A stretch of 37,623 bases of DNA from Actinomycetes bacterium (GCA_024638625.1 JAHEJY010000013.1:1-37623); one strand, 5' to 3'; positions 9,236 through 18,519 are shown, counted from the stretch's first letter. Notes: a model not told the origin generated them from the sequence alone. A program made the numbers and translations.

Positions 9236-9928
9236 ATGATGATCTTTCCTGCCGTGGACGTTCTGGGTGGCAAGGTCGTGCGCCTGCACACAGGCGATTA
9301 TGACCAGGTCACCGTATATCACGACGATCCGATCGAAACGTCCCGGAGATGGATGCACCAGGGTGCAGAGGTCGTCCACGTCGTCGACCTCGATGGAGCC
9401 AGGGACGGCACGCCTTCACCTGCTCTCTGGCGAAACCTTTCCGAAGGCGGCGTGCGGTTCCAGGTGGGTGGCGGCTTGCGAACCGCACTTTCAGTAGAAC
9501 AGGCGTTGGCAGCGGGAGCCGTCCGGGTCGTGCTAGGGACGGCCGCCGTTCACGATGTGGAGCTCGTGGAACGGCTCATCGAAATGCATGGGTCCGATGC
9601 GATCGCCGTATCGATCGACGTACGAGACGACAAGGCTGAGGGAGCCGGATGGCTGGAGAGCGGCCGAGCATGGCGGGACGTGGTTGCCGATTTGACGCAA
9701 GCCGGTGTCACGTGGATGGTCACGACCTCAATCAGGCGAGACGGAACCATGCTCGGTCCCGATACCCGTCTGGTGGCGGACGTCGTCGCGGCTGCTCCCG
9801 CTGCCCGGATCGTGGCGGCTGGTGGTATTGCCTCTCCGATCGATATCGAACACCTTGCCGGCCTGGGTGCGGCCGGAGCGATTGTCGGTCGAGCGTTGTA
9901 CGAGGGGGCCATCAGTCTCACTGCATGA
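9236..9928 (+). CDS. hisA: Phosphoribosyl isomerase A (HisA; PriA-like role possible)
   Basis: This 230-residue (beta-alpha)8 barrel isomerises ProFAR to PRFAR, the substrate of HisF-HisH. Catalytic aspartates are in PAVDVLGG near residue 9 and in SIDVRDD near 127. Phosphate loops VGGGLRT and AAGGIASP are clear. Actinobacterial homologues (PriA) often also replace TrpF; no trpF is in this window, but sequence alone does not settle dual use. The start has two ATGs in a row (9236 and 9239) with aagg upstream, so the first residue is uncertain. It is the only his gene on the plus strand and probably shares the operator region. Confidence 0.94.
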   Translation: MMIFPAVDVLGGKVVRLHTGDYDQVTVYHDDPIETSRRWMHQGAEVVHVVDLDGARDGTPSPALWRNLSEGGVRFQVGGGLRTALSVEQALAAGAVRVVLGTAAVHDVELVERLIEMHGSDAIAVSIDVRDDKAEGAGWLESGRAWRDVVADLTQAGVTWMVTTSIRRDGTMLGPDTRLVADVVAAAPAARIVAAGGIASPIDIEHLAGLGAAGAIVGRALYEGAISLTA

Positions 9929-10008
9929 ATTACAGACGGTAGAAACCAACTTGCGCCCGACGACCGGCTTCGCGAAAATCAGCCGAGACGGTCGAGGGGA
10001 GAATCCGG

Positions 10009-10461
10009 GTGGAGTGCATCCAATGCGGTCCCATCAGACATCGTAAGAGCTCGTATTGCCCGTTCTGCGGCCGCGGGCTGCAGGTCACACCCGTTGGATC
10101 CGCCTCTGGCCGGGCGCTGGTGAGCAGCTGGCCGGTTGCACCACTCTCGGACGAGCCGGCATTGACGGCCGTCAGGCTGGGGGGGCCGGTCCGGGTGCCA
10201 GGTGGTGAGTTTGGGGTGGAGCAGCCGATTGCGGAAGTCAGCGGCAATGACGAAGACGTGTTGCCGGCGGTTGAAGCAATGGTCTCGGAGGTTGCGTCCT
10301 CAGGTACCCAGGGTTCCAACCGGCCCGTGTTTTTGGGCTCGGACCCGCCTATCCGTCTACCGGGGCCGGTCGAACGACCTCGAATATTGCCGGTGTGGGT
10401 CGTTGTCCTGACGGTCGTCTTGTTGTTGGTGGTGGCTGCCGGGTACTTGTTCGGCGGCTAA
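10009..10461 (+). CDS. Small zinc-ribbon protein with C-terminal membrane anchor
   Basis: I do not recognise a named family. The 150-residue protein starts with a four-cysteine zinc ribbon (CIQC and CPFC, residues 3-21), continues as a low-complexity Pro/Val/Gly-rich linker, and ends with one hydrophobic helix (about residues 125-147, LPVWVVVLTVVLLLVVAAGYL). It should be tail-anchored with the ribbon in the cytoplasm. The GTG start has an agggga 9 nt upstream. It lies 80 bp after hisA and converges on the AAA ATPase gene with a 24-bp gap. A scaffold or sensor role is possible, but nothing in the sequence defines it. Confidence 0.7.
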   Translation: MECIQCGPIRHRKSSYCPFCGRGLQVTPVGSASGRALVSSWPVAPLSDEPALTAVRLGGPVRVPGGEFGVEQPIAEVSGNDEDVLPAVEAMVSEVASSGTQGSNRPVFLGSDPPIRLPGPVERPRILPVWVVVLTVVLLLVVAAGYLFGG

Positions 10462-10485
10462 ATCAATGTCGTCCGTGACGCCCGC

Positions 10486-12528
10486 TCATAGCACTCGCTC
10501 CGTTTCTCTCCGAAATCTGGACAAGGCTTGTTCGAGGTCAGACCACGTGACTGCGAGCTCACGGTCGCCGATTGGCACAGCCGCGTCAGATCCGATGCCC
10601 GTCTTGCGAAGTACGCCGAGGGCCGCCTCCCGGAGCAGCGAGGTGAGATCGGCGAACGAGAGGCCCTCCGTTTCGTTAGCAAGTCGATCGAGATCCACAT
10701 CATCTGCCATCGGTACGTCACTGATCTCCAGCAGGGCCAGCCGCGACTCTTTGACCGGGAGGTCGAGCAGGATATGGGTCTCTAGCCGGCCTCCCCGCAA
10801 CAGCGCCGGGTCGACGAGGTCCTTGCGGTTGGTCGCAGCCACGATCACGACATCGCCCAGGTCGGAAACGCCATCGATTTCGGTGAGGAGTGCGGCGACC
10901 ACCGAGTCGGTGACATTGTTTGTCGAGTTTCCGCGGACCGGAGCCAGGGCGTCAAACTCGTCGAAAAAGATGATCGAGGGAGCGGCGGCGCGGGCGCGGT
11001 TGAACAGCTCCCGGACGCCCCGCTCCGACTCGCCCACGAATTTATCCAGCAGTTCGGCACCTTTTACTGCGAAGAACGCGGCGCCTGCCTCGTGCGCCAA
11101 AGCGCGTGTCACGTAGGTCTTGCCGGTTCCTGGAGGGCCATACAACAGGATCCCACGGGGTGGGTCTATACCCATCCGTTCGAATCGCTCTGGATCCTGG
11201 ATGGGCCAGATGACGGCCTCTGTGAGGCGCTGCTTCACCTCGTCAAGATTGGCGACCTTGCCGAATCCATAGGAGGGCATGTCACCGAGAGAAACCGACC
11301 CGAGCGATGGTGTTGTCTCCCCAATCGCTTCGATGGCGATTTCGGTAGTTACGACTCCGTCATTGCGGACGACTTTGGCAGAGGCATGCACGACGGCGGC
11401 GAGTACGTCGGCCCCTGAGAATCCGGCCGATTTGGCGGCAAGGCGGTCGTAGTCGATGTCGTCCGAGGTCGGAACCTTGGCAAGCGAGGCCTCAAACAGC
11501 ATGCGGCGGCGCTTGAGGTCGGGCGGTGGAATCGACAATGAACGCGGCAGTAACGGCGAGGCCGCCACGGATTCATCGAGGGCACTGCGGGAGGACACGC
11601 CCAGTACCGTGGCAATGCCGGGCCGCTCGGCCACGGCATCGAGGAACCAGCGCAGAATTGCTCCTACCTGCGAGCGGAACATCCCATCCGGGCCCGCCAT
11701 GGCTTCGAGGTGATCGAGATAGATCACGGTCGGAGCCTCGCTGTTCTTGGCGGCAGGCTCCAGCCGGTCCAGGAGGCGCTCTGGCTTGAACACGAGGTTG
11801 AGGGATATTTCTTCGAGCTTGGCTCCTGCGGCCTCGGCGGCAGCGGTGACGAGTTCTGCCTTGCCGACACCGCTCGGCCCCTCGATGAGAACGCCGGCGA
11901 CTTTTGGCAAGCCCCAGGTTTTTGGCAGATTTCCGGCCGAGGTCAGCAGTGCCAACCAACCGGAAAGTGTGTCGAGTTCGACGTCCAGGCCTGCCAAAAG
12001 GGCCTGGGCCGTGGTTGGGGCGACTTGTGCGACGACCCCTCCCTCGGCTGACGACGTGGCTGCTTCGACGTCGGCCCGGGTGGCGACCATCGTGCCGGAC
12101 CCCACCAAACCCGATGGTGCCGGCTCGACGGATTCGATGGTTACCTCGATTCGCTGGTCATGTTCGGGATCGTCGGCGTACGACGTGTTGATCACGACCC
12201 TGTCCCCCTGGGTGACGGGAATGCCCTGCAGCGCTCGAGCCACATGCCGTGCGTCGAGAGGGAGGTCACCGCTGGCGAGTACCACTTGCTGGGCCTGGGG
12301 CAAGAGAGAGCGTTTCACTTCTACGGATTGGCCATCAGCCACTCCTGCGTTTCCCATGGTACGGGGACCGAGGAGGAGTGTGTTGGTCACCGCCACCTCG
12401 CCGGGGCGGATGAGTACGTTGGTGTCGCCCACGGTGGCGACGCCCCCACCCGGCAAACCCATCGCTCGCAACAATGTCGGGTCGGCCCGGCCGAAGGGGT
12501 CGGATCCTGCTCGGACGACAAATCGCAT
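10486..12528 (-). CDS. CDC48/p97/VAT-like AAA ATPase with two AAA modules
   Basis: This 680-residue protein has the CDC48 plan: an N-terminal double-psi barrel domain (about 1-180), a first AAA module (about 210-390) and a second (about 440-660). It resembles the mycobacterial CDC48 homologue Rv0435c/Msm0858 by layout. The second module is canonical: GPPGTGKT Walker A, FFDEFDAL Walker B and AATNRKDLVDPALLRGGR (usually RPGR). The first keeps a Walker A (GPSGVGKAE), but its Walker B reads IYLDHLEA, with His in place of the catalytic Glu, so D1 probably binds but does not efficiently hydrolyse ATP. The likely job is protein unfolding or remodelling. The ATG lies 6 nt after a TAAACT -10 element, so the mRNA is probably leaderless. 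Confidence 0.9.
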   Translation of the reverse strand: MRFVVRAGSDPFGRADPTLLRAMGLPGGGVATVGDTNVLIRPGEVAVTNTLLLGPRTMGNAGVADGQSVEVKRSLLPQAQQVVLASGDLPLDARHVARALQGIPVTQGDRVVINTSYADDPEHDQRIEVTIESVEPAPSGLVGSGTMVATRADVEAATSSAEGGVVAQVAPTTAQALLAGLDVELDTLSGWLALLTSAGNLPKTWGLPKVAGVLIEGPSGVGKAELVTAAAEAAGAKLEEISLNLVFKPERLLDRLEPAAKNSEAPTVIYLDHLEAMAGPDGMFRSQVGAILRWFLDAVAERPGIATVLGVSSRSALDESVAASPLLPRSLSIPPPDLKRRRMLFEASLAKVPTSDDIDYDRLAAKSAGFSGADVLAAVVHASAKVVRNDGVVTTEIAIEAIGETTPSLGSVSLGDMPSYGFGKVANLDEVKQRLTEAVIWPIQDPERFERMGIDPPRGILLYGPPGTGKTYVTRALAHEAGAAFFAVKGAELLDKFVGESERGVRELFNRARAAAPSIIFFDEFDALAPVRGNSTNNVTDSVVAALLTEIDGVSDLGDVVIVAATNRKDLVDPALLRGGRLETHILLDLPVKESRLALLEISDVPMADDVDLDRLANETEGLSFADLTSLLREAALGVLRKTGIGSDAAVPIGDRELAVTWSDLEQALSRFRRETERVL

Positions 12529-12555
12529 TGGCCGAGTTTAGAGACGGGCTAGGGT
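12528..12555 (+). promoter_or_regulatory. Leaderless promoter of menE, with an opposed promoter for the AAA gene
   Basis: TTGGCC at 12528-12533 and TAGGGT at 12550-12555 are 16 bp apart, and ATG follows 7 nt after the -10. On the other strand TAAACT (12535-12540) lies 6 nt before the AAA ATG at 12528. The whole divergent gap is only 34 bp, so both transcripts would lack a leader and their promoters overlap. Confidence 0.55.
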
Positions 12556-12562
12556 CGCAACG

Positions 12563-13702
12563 ATGCCCGACCTGGTTGCACTCGCCCTTCCGCCCGGCCC
12601 CGGCTTCATACAACAACTGCTGGCCGCCTGGGATGTCGGCGCGGCGGTGGCCCCGATTGATCTGCGGCTGCCTTCCGTCGCCCGGTCAGCCTTGCTGGCC
12701 GACCTGGCGCCATCTTCGGTGGTATCTGAGGCGGGAGTTGAACGTCGCGATGGCGCTCAGCCCGTCTCCGTAGGCGACGCGCTCGTCATGTCCACGAGTG
12801 GCACGACCGGTAGACGCAAGGGCGTGATCCTCACCCATGACGCCCTCGAGCATGGGGCGCATCTCACGTCCGCGGCGCTCGATGTCGATCCCGATTTCGA
12901 CAGGTGGTTGGCGTGCCTCCCGTTCTCCCATATCGGCGGATTGGGAGTATGGATCAGGGCACACGCCACGGGTGTGCCGGTATCCATCCTTCCAGGATTC
13001 GATGCCATGGCCGTGATGGAGCTGGCGAAGGCGGGTGCCACGCTCGTGTCGTTGGTGCCGGCGACCCTGGCACGCATCGACCCATCGGCGTTTCGGAGGA
13101 TTCTCCTGGGGGGCGGGCCCATGCCGGACTCACGACCGGCGAATGCCGTCGCCACATACGGGCTCACCGAATCCGGCGGAGGTGTGGTCTACGACGGGCG
13201 CCCGCTCCCGGGCATCTCCGTGCGGGTCGTCAACGGCATCGTGCACCTCCGTGGCCCGACCCTGGCCCGCGCCTACCGCGACGGATCGCCAATGCTCGAT
13301 GGCGGGTGGTTGGTTACCGGCGACCGGGGTCTGCTGGACGGGTCTGGACGGCTGACGGTTCTTGGACGAGCTGATGACTTGATAAGCACGGGCGGCGAGA
13401 CCGTCGCTCCGGAACCGATCGAAGAGCGTCTCCGGGCCCACAAGAGCATTCAGGACGCCGCGGTCGTGGGACTGCCAGATGAGGAATGGGGTGAGGCGGT
13501 TACCGCAGTGATTGTTCCTGCTGACCGTTCCCGGCTCCCGGATTTGGCGGACCTTCGCTCGTGGGTCAAGGCGACGCGGCCGGCCTTCGAGGCGCCTCGG
13601 CGGCTGGTCGTTGTCGATGAACTGCCGCGAACCGGTTTGGGAAAGATCTCACGCTCGTCATTGCGACTCGAGATCGACCGAGACGCCCAGGCCGATGGGT
13701 AG
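12563..13702 (+). CDS. menE: o-Succinylbenzoate-CoA ligase
   Basis: MenE is an adenylate-forming ligase that activates o-succinylbenzoate with CoA during menaquinone synthesis. The 379-residue protein is shorter than typical acyl-CoA ligases because its N-terminal part is reduced, which is usual for actinobacterial MenE. Core motifs are present in order: STSGTTGRRKG, ATYGLTESGGG, LVTGDRG, GRADDLISTGGE and the C-terminal lysine of PRTGLGKISR. The assignment rests on the neighbouring menC, menD and menF. It is on the plus strand, while those three are on the minus strand, and its 3' end overlaps menC by 45 bp. The transcript is probably leaderless. Confidence 0.9.
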   Translation: MPDLVALALPPGPGFIQQLLAAWDVGAAVAPIDLRLPSVARSALLADLAPSSVVSEAGVERRDGAQPVSVGDALVMSTSGTTGRRKGVILTHDALEHGAHLTSAALDVDPDFDRWLACLPFSHIGGLGVWIRAHATGVPVSILPGFDAMAVMELAKAGATLVSLVPATLARIDPSAFRRILLGGGPMPDSRPANAVATYGLTESGGGVVYDGRPLPGISVRVVNGIVHLRGPTLARAYRDGSPMLDGGWLVTGDRGLLDGSGRLTVLGRADDLISTGGETVAPEPIEERLRAHKSIQDAAVVGLPDEEWGEAVTAVIVPADRSRLPDLADLRSWVKATRPAFEAPRRLVVVDELPRTGLGKISRSSLRLEIDRDAQADG

Positions 13703-14641
13703 CTCAAAGATCGGCCCGGGAATGACGCTCGTCCAACCCAGCTCCTCAGGGCGCACGTCTCCCCATCCCAACCCAGCCGGATTGCTGCCCGATATCGCTG
13801 CGATGTGTCCGGCGAGTAAGGCGCCGAGAACTCCGTCTAGTGACGATGTGATCGTTATCCCAAACCCCTCCAGCTCTGCCCGACGGATGGTGTCGACAAT
13901 CGACGCCGGAGATGACCACAGGGCGGGCTTGAGAACGAGTATGTCGGCTTCCCGGCCTGTTAAAAAGGCCTCGGCCGCCGAACGGCTTGTGATGGATTCG
14001 TCGGCTGCAACCTTTACACCGGTGGCCTCGAACAGGCTCCGCCACACGTGGGGATCTCCCGTCGGCTCCTCGATGTAGGAGATGTCGAAACGGGAAGCGC
14101 GTTCCATGAAGGTTTGCGCCTCGATCGTCGAAAATGCTTGATTGGCGTCGAGCCGAATCGTGCCGTCGGGTCCAAGTGCGTTTCGTAGCACGGCGATGCG
14201 GCGGAGCTCTTCTGATGGCTCGTTGCCGACTTTGAGCTTGATGCAGCGGTAGCCCTCAGCAACCACATCCAGCGGGTCCGTCGTGCGATCGACCAGTCCG
14301 TTCGCTTCCACCTTGTCGGCGGCCGTCGGGTCCAGATATTGACCCAACGAGATCCCATGTGACTGTGCTTGCAGGTCGGCGACGGCCGTCTCCCAGGCCA
14401 TCGAGGCCTCGGCAGGCATGGTCAATCCGGCCGCGATGGATGGCTCCGCCCAGGATGGAAGCCGTGCGATCAAGGCCAGCAAGGATTGTCGGCAGGCTTC
14501 CAGCGTCGTATCGGTGCGTCCCACCAGAGGGGCTGCTTGGCCGTAGCCCGTGCGTCCTTCGAGGTCTTTCAACATCAATACGAGCGGCGATGCCGAGTCA
14601 TGGCGCCACAGGATTCCGTCGGTGATCGTGAGCTCAGGCAT
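13658..14641 (-). CDS. menC: o-Succinylbenzoate synthase
   Basis: MenC is an enolase-superfamily dehydratase that makes o-succinylbenzoate from SHCHC. I set the start at ATG 14641 (MPELTITDG), 8 nt inside the end of menD, and reject the longer Arg-rich track N-terminus. The roughly 327-residue protein has every catalytic element: KxK in CIKLKVG, metal ligands Asp in IRLDANQAF, Glu in YIEEPTGD and Asp in AADESIT, and the second Lys in LVLKPAL. This intact copy is a useful contrast with the degenerate homologue at 24754-25824. Confidence 0.93.
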   Translation of the reverse strand: MPELTITDGILWRHDSASPLVLMLKDLEGRTGYGQAAPLVGRTDTTLEACRQSLLALIARLPSWAEPSIAAGLTMPAEASMAWETAVADLQAQSHGISLGQYLDPTAADKVEANGLVDRTTDPLDVVAEGYRCIKLKVGNEPSEELRRIAVLRNALGPDGTIRLDANQAFSTIEAQTFMERASRFDISYIEEPTGDPHVWRSLFEATGVKVAADESITSRSAAEAFLTGREADILVLKPALWSSPASIVDTIRRAELEGFGITITSSLDGVLGALLAGHIAAISGSNPAGLGWGDVRPEELGWTSVIPGPIFELPIGLGVSVDLESQ

Positions 14642-16415
14642 TGGCCAGGTCCGTTGGCCCGCCGAGCATCGCAGCCGCAGCCGCACGATGGGCGGTTCGA
14701 AACGAAGGCGCAGGGTCAGGGTCGGTCTCGAGCACGATGACATCGAGCCCAGGCCTCCGTATCGCAGTGTTCAGGGCCCCGGGATTGGCATGAATCCGTC
14801 CGCCGGCCGCCTTCGCCAAACCCCGGATATCCGTGCCGTGGGGAGTTCTGAACAACCGCGTGAATGTATCGCCGGGTAAGTCGGCCGCGATCGGCAAGAA
14901 CGAGAAGATGCCGCCGCCGTCGTTGTCGATGACGATCAGGGTCACGTTGCGCTCGCCACGCCCGGCAGCGAGGAGACCTCCGGCATCGTGGAGGAATGCG
15001 ATGTCGCCGACAACGGCCACAGCCGGTTGATCCAATGCCATCGACTCGCCCAGCGTGGAAGCGATCGTGCCGTCGATGCCATTGGTCCCGCGATTGACAA
15101 ACACTCTCAGGTTGTGGTCGAGGTTGCCTGCGAATCCGTCGGCGTGGCGAATCGGCATCGAACTGGCCAGGTGGACCGAGGCGGCATGATCAACACCCCG
15201 GAGCATCGAAACGATGAGGCCGGCCTCGCTGGTGGGCGGCAACTCCGCGGCCGCGGCTGACTCAGCACGGAATGATGCCTTCTCCCAGAGATCAAGCCAG
15301 CCTGCATCCCGGCCTTCGCCAGGCTCGATACGCTCGAGGGCTTCGATCGGCGAGCCCTGGATGGTGACACCGGCAGTTCGGGTGAAATCGTGAACTTCGA
15401 TGTGGCTATTCAGGAGGACCACCGGTATCTCGCGATGGCGACTTAGCCACTGCGAGAAGGCTTTGGCCGTCGGCATCCGCCCGATGCGAAGGATTGTTTC
15501 CGGCGCGTGCTGATCGGCCAACCCCCCGGGGTGGAAGGCCGGTTCGATCCAGGGAATCACCGAGTTCGGCGGATTGTTCGTACGCAAGCCCGATCCGATG
15601 TCGGCGAACACCGGCCAGCCGCGATCGTGCGAGATTTCCAATATCCGGTGGCGGACCTGTGGCGGATGATCATCCGGTCCCACCACGATGATCCCCCGCC
15701 GGGCACCGAGAGCCCGATGCAGGGCGGACTCATCGTCGGGGGCAACGGGCGTCGTGACGAGTTGCGGCGAGAGCTCGTCTGCCGACGGATGGCTCTGCGG
15801 GCCGGTGGATTGCCCTGAGGAACGGCCGACGTCGAGGGGAGCTGCATCGAGCGGCCCTGGTTCGAGCGGTTCAGGAAATCGCCAATTGACATGGGCGGGA
15901 CCACGGCCTTCCGAGGTGGCACGCCACACCTGGCCTGCGAGGCTGACGATTTCTGCGGGTTGCATCGCATCGATATCCGGCAGCAATCTGGTCAGACGGG
16001 TGAAGCCTGAGAAGAAATGGGATTGGTCCACAGTTTGTGGCGAACCCACACCCTGTAACTCGCCAGGTCGGTCGGCCGTCAGCATGATCATGGGCACGCC
16101 TGAGTAGTGACCTTCAAGCACCGCCGGGAGGTAGTGGGCGCCGGCAGATCCAGACGTGCAGACCAGTGTTGCCGGCTTTCGAGCGGCTCTCCCGTAGCCG
16201 AGGGCCACGAATGCGGCCACGCGTTCGTCGTGCTGGATGTCGAGTGTGATCCCGGGTGTAGTGGCGGCTGCGAGGATGAGCGCCGTCGACCTGCTTCCGG
16301 GCGAGGCAACGACTAGCTCGAGACCCATACCGACCAGTTCTTCGAAGAAGCGACGTGCCATCCCGTAGCCGAGATGACCGGGATGGAGGGCTGCGGTAGT
16401 ACCAGAGATGTTCAC
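14634..16415 (-). CDS. menD: SEPHCHC synthase (ThDP-dependent)
   Basis: MenD joins isochorismate and 2-oxoglutarate with thiamine diphosphate to form SEPHCHC, the first committed step of the classical menaquinone route. At 593 residues it is of normal length. The N-terminal Pyr domain shows VASPGSRSTALI and the ThDP-activating Glu in IQHDERVAAF; the C-terminal PP domain has VVGDIAFLHD and the Mg-binding VIDNDGGGIFSFLP. The start is GTG, overlapping the menF stop (GTGA). Its co-substrate links it to the 2-oxoglutarate metabolism represented by kgd elsewhere in the window, though there is no sign of shared control. Confidence 0.96.
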   Translation of the reverse strand: MNISGTTAALHPGHLGYGMARRFFEELVGMGLELVVASPGSRSTALILAAATTPGITLDIQHDERVAAFVALGYGRAARKPATLVCTSGSAGAHYLPAVLEGHYSGVPMIMLTADRPGELQGVGSPQTVDQSHFFSGFTRLTRLLPDIDAMQPAEIVSLAGQVWRATSEGRGPAHVNWRFPEPLEPGPLDAAPLDVGRSSGQSTGPQSHPSADELSPQLVTTPVAPDDESALHRALGARRGIIVVGPDDHPPQVRHRILEISHDRGWPVFADIGSGLRTNNPPNSVIPWIEPAFHPGGLADQHAPETILRIGRMPTAKAFSQWLSRHREIPVVLLNSHIEVHDFTRTAGVTIQGSPIEALERIEPGEGRDAGWLDLWEKASFRAESAAAAELPPTSEAGLIVSMLRGVDHAASVHLASSMPIRHADGFAGNLDHNLRVFVNRGTNGIDGTIASTLGESMALDQPAVAVVGDIAFLHDAGGLLAAGRGERNVTLIVIDNDGGGIFSFLPIAADLPGDTFTRLFRTPHGTDIRGLAKAAGGRIHANPGALNTAIRRPGLDVIVLETDPDPAPSFRTAHRAAAAAMLGGPTDLANA

Positions 16416-17773
16416 GTGAGGCCGATCAAGGCTCCAAGGTTCTGGAGTTTGAGCGTGGTTTCATCGAGCTCGGAATCCGGATCGGAACCAGCCACGATTC
16501 CGGCGCCGGCAAACAGGGTCGTATGGTCCTTCTCAAGGAGCGCACACCGCAGAGCGACCCAAAACTCACCATCGCCGTCGAGATTCAGCATGCCAACGGG
16601 TCCCGCGTACCAACCACGATCCAGGCCTTCATGTCGATTGATGAAGTCGAGGGCAGACGTATCCGGGGTGCCGCCGACGGCGGGCGTCGGGTGCAGTCGG
16701 TCGGCGAGAGCCAGCACACCGTCCTCGTGTGAACCGGTGGCGACGATGGCGGTCCTGAGATGCTGGACACTGGAAAGCTTCATGAGATCTGTGTCAGACG
16801 CTTCGGCCGCCATGCCCGCCGACGAGAATCGGTCCAGCAGATGATCGACGACGAACTGGTGCTCGGCGCGTTGCTTCGGATCATGGATCAGTTCGGAGCC
16901 GAGGGCGGCGTCATCCTCAGCGGTCGCCCCCCGGCGAACCGTTCCCGCCAACGCAGCCGATCTTGCGGTGCCGCTGGCGTGCGACCAGCGAACGAGAAGT
17001 TCCGGGCTCGCACCACAGAAAACGACACCATTTCCAATCGCGAAGGTCGCGGCCTCGGGGTGTTGAAGCCTCAACCGGGCCAGGAGGGGGCCGAGGGCAG
17101 GTGTTGACGGTGTGTCAACCGAACGCGCCAGCACGACCTTGTCGAACTCTCCGCGATGGATCGACTTCACCCCCATCGCAACGAGCTTGCGATATGACGG
17201 GTCATCATCTGGTGTGGGTACCTCTCCGATGGCGACGGGCTCGGGCAGCGGGGTGGCTGCCATCGTCATGATGGCGTTGAGATTCGAGGTCAGGTCCCTG
17301 GCAATTCGATCCGCCGACGAAGGTCCCCGGTGGTCGATTTCGGTTGCGACTTGCCAATACGCGTCCTCGCCGTGTGAGATATAGGCAAGGCGGGGCAGGC
17401 GTGCCAATGCGGGTGGCAAGGCATTCCAGTCAGATTCATCTGCAAACGAAAAGCCGGCACCGAGGGTCGGACTGATCTGCTCGCCCAGCAGATGCGTCGT
17501 GTCCCGGAGACGCCGGCGGGCGTCGTCAAGCTTCTCGAATCGTTTGCTACCGGTAGCCGTTTTCTCCCACGCTTGGCCAATCCCGACGAACGACCGGCCG
17601 GAGGAGGGCAGCTGCCAAAAAAAGGTGTCCTGGTGGTCGGCGCCGGCGGCGATGGCGAGCGGGTCGATTCCGGGTTCGGCTCGCACGGTCAAAACGGCGA
17701 GTGAGTGCGACGGGGGAGCGGCCTGGATCGACCGGGGCAGCGACTCGACGAGCGTCGAGCTCACGTCGTCCAT
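16412..17773 (-). CDS. menF: Isochorismate synthase
   Basis: This chorismate-binding enzyme converts chorismate to isochorismate for MenD. The C-terminal catalytic domain (about residues 190-450) contains KVVLARSV, ASPELLVRW, ALAGTVRRGA, ELIHDPKQRAEHQFVVD, LHPTPAVGGTP and WYAGPVGML, all typical of MenF/EntC enzymes. ATG 17773 is preferred to the GTG at 17779, since a ggtggtga lies about 10 nt before it. It overlaps the MerR-type gene by 13 bp and menD by 4 bp, so regulator, menF, menD and menC form one unit. Confidence 0.93.
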   Translation of the reverse strand: MDDVSSTLVESLPRSIQAAPPSHSLAVLTVRAEPGIDPLAIAAGADHQDTFFWQLPSSGRSFVGIGQAWEKTATGSKRFEKLDDARRRLRDTTHLLGEQISPTLGAGFSFADESDWNALPPALARLPRLAYISHGEDAYWQVATEIDHRGPSSADRIARDLTSNLNAIMTMAATPLPEPVAIGEVPTPDDDPSYRKLVAMGVKSIHRGEFDKVVLARSVDTPSTPALGPLLARLRLQHPEAATFAIGNGVVFCGASPELLVRWSHASGTARSAALAGTVRRGATAEDDAALGSELIHDPKQRAEHQFVVDHLLDRFSSAGMAAEASDTDLMKLSSVQHLRTAIVATGSHEDGVLALADRLHPTPAVGGTPDTSALDFINRHEGLDRGWYAGPVGMLNLDGDGEFWVALRCALLEKDHTTLFAGAGIVAGSDPDSELDETTLKLQNLGALIGLT

Positions 17774-18504
17774 TCGCACGTCACCACCAATCGAGTGTTG
17801 GCGTCGAGGAGTGCGGCTGCCAACTCCGGGTCAACGTCGGCGTCGATATGCTGTCGACCCCGTTCGACCAGGGTGTTATGGAAGTGCTGGGCCACGAGCT
17901 TCGTGGTCTGGGCCATCAGCCGCCGATACGTCGCCACGAGATCGTCGCCGTCCCCGGAGCCGATGTGGCGTGAGAACAGGTTGATCGCCTGATCGGCGAC
18001 AGCCTCGACGTTCGACGCGTGCTGGGTTGCGAGATGGACCAGGTCCGTCAACGGTATTCCCGATTCGATCAGGTCGCGGGCGGTTCGGACGAGTCGCACG
18101 GCATCCCGTGCGAACCGGACCTCGCCGTCACCGGCCGTCCCGGTGGCTGTTGACCGGGCCGGTATCAGGAGATCCGCCTGCACGGCGAGCGTCACGACCT
18201 GGGGGTCGACCCCGGCGGCTACAGCCAACTCGGATAGCGATAAGGTCTGATCGCTGCCCGCCAACGCGCCGAGGATCTCATCCTGGGCACCTTCGACCAA
18301 CTGCTTGATCTGGCTCAAGGTGAACCCGGCTGCTGCCAACTGGCGGATGGTCTCGACCCGCGTCTTGTGCGCCTCGTTGTAGACCGCGACCCGCCCGACC
18401 CGGCCGGGTGGCTCGAGTAGGCCTTTGGTTTGGTAATACCGGATGGTGTCGACCGCCAACCCGGTGGCGGTTGCCAGCTCTTCGACCCTGAATGTTGAAG
18501 TCAT
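17761..18504 (-). CDS. MerR-family regulator with two MerR-like DNA-binding domains
   Basis: The N-terminus is a standard MerR winged helix (about residues 5-70: FRVEELATATGLAVDTIRYY, then a wing ending VAVYNEAH). A second, MerR-like segment follows (about 88-160: LSLSELAVAAGVDPQVVTL, LLIPAR, VRFARDAVRLVRTARDLIESG), giving two related domains in one 247-residue chain. The C-terminal part is helical and has a single Cys, so metal sensing is unlikely. It is the first gene before menF, overlapping it by 13 bp. A perfect palindrome covers its own start codon, indicating autoregulation and control of the men operon. The ligand is unknown. Confidence 0.82.
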   Translation of the reverse strand: MTSTFRVEELATATGLAVDTIRYYQTKGLLEPPGRVGRVAVYNEAHKTRVETIRQLAAAGFTLSQIKQLVEGAQDEILGALAGSDQTLSLSELAVAAGVDPQVVTLAVQADLLIPARSTATGTAGDGEVRFARDAVRLVRTARDLIESGIPLTDLVHLATQHASNVEAVADQAINLFSRHIGSGDGDDLVATYRRLMAQTTKLVAQHFHNTLVERGRQHIDADVDPELAAALLDANTRLVVTCEWTT

Positions 18505-18519
18505 TACTCTAAGAGTAAT
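18503..18519. promoter_or_regulatory. Palindromic operator over the start codon of the MerR-type regulator
   Basis: ATTACTCT-a-AGAGTAAT is a perfect inverted repeat with 8-bp arms, and it includes the first two bases of the regulator's ATG. A weaker relative, GCTCTcAGGGT, follows at about 18521-18531. On the minus strand TACTCT could also be the -10 of a leaderless transcript, so a bound dimer would control RNA polymerase directly. Confidence 0.65.
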
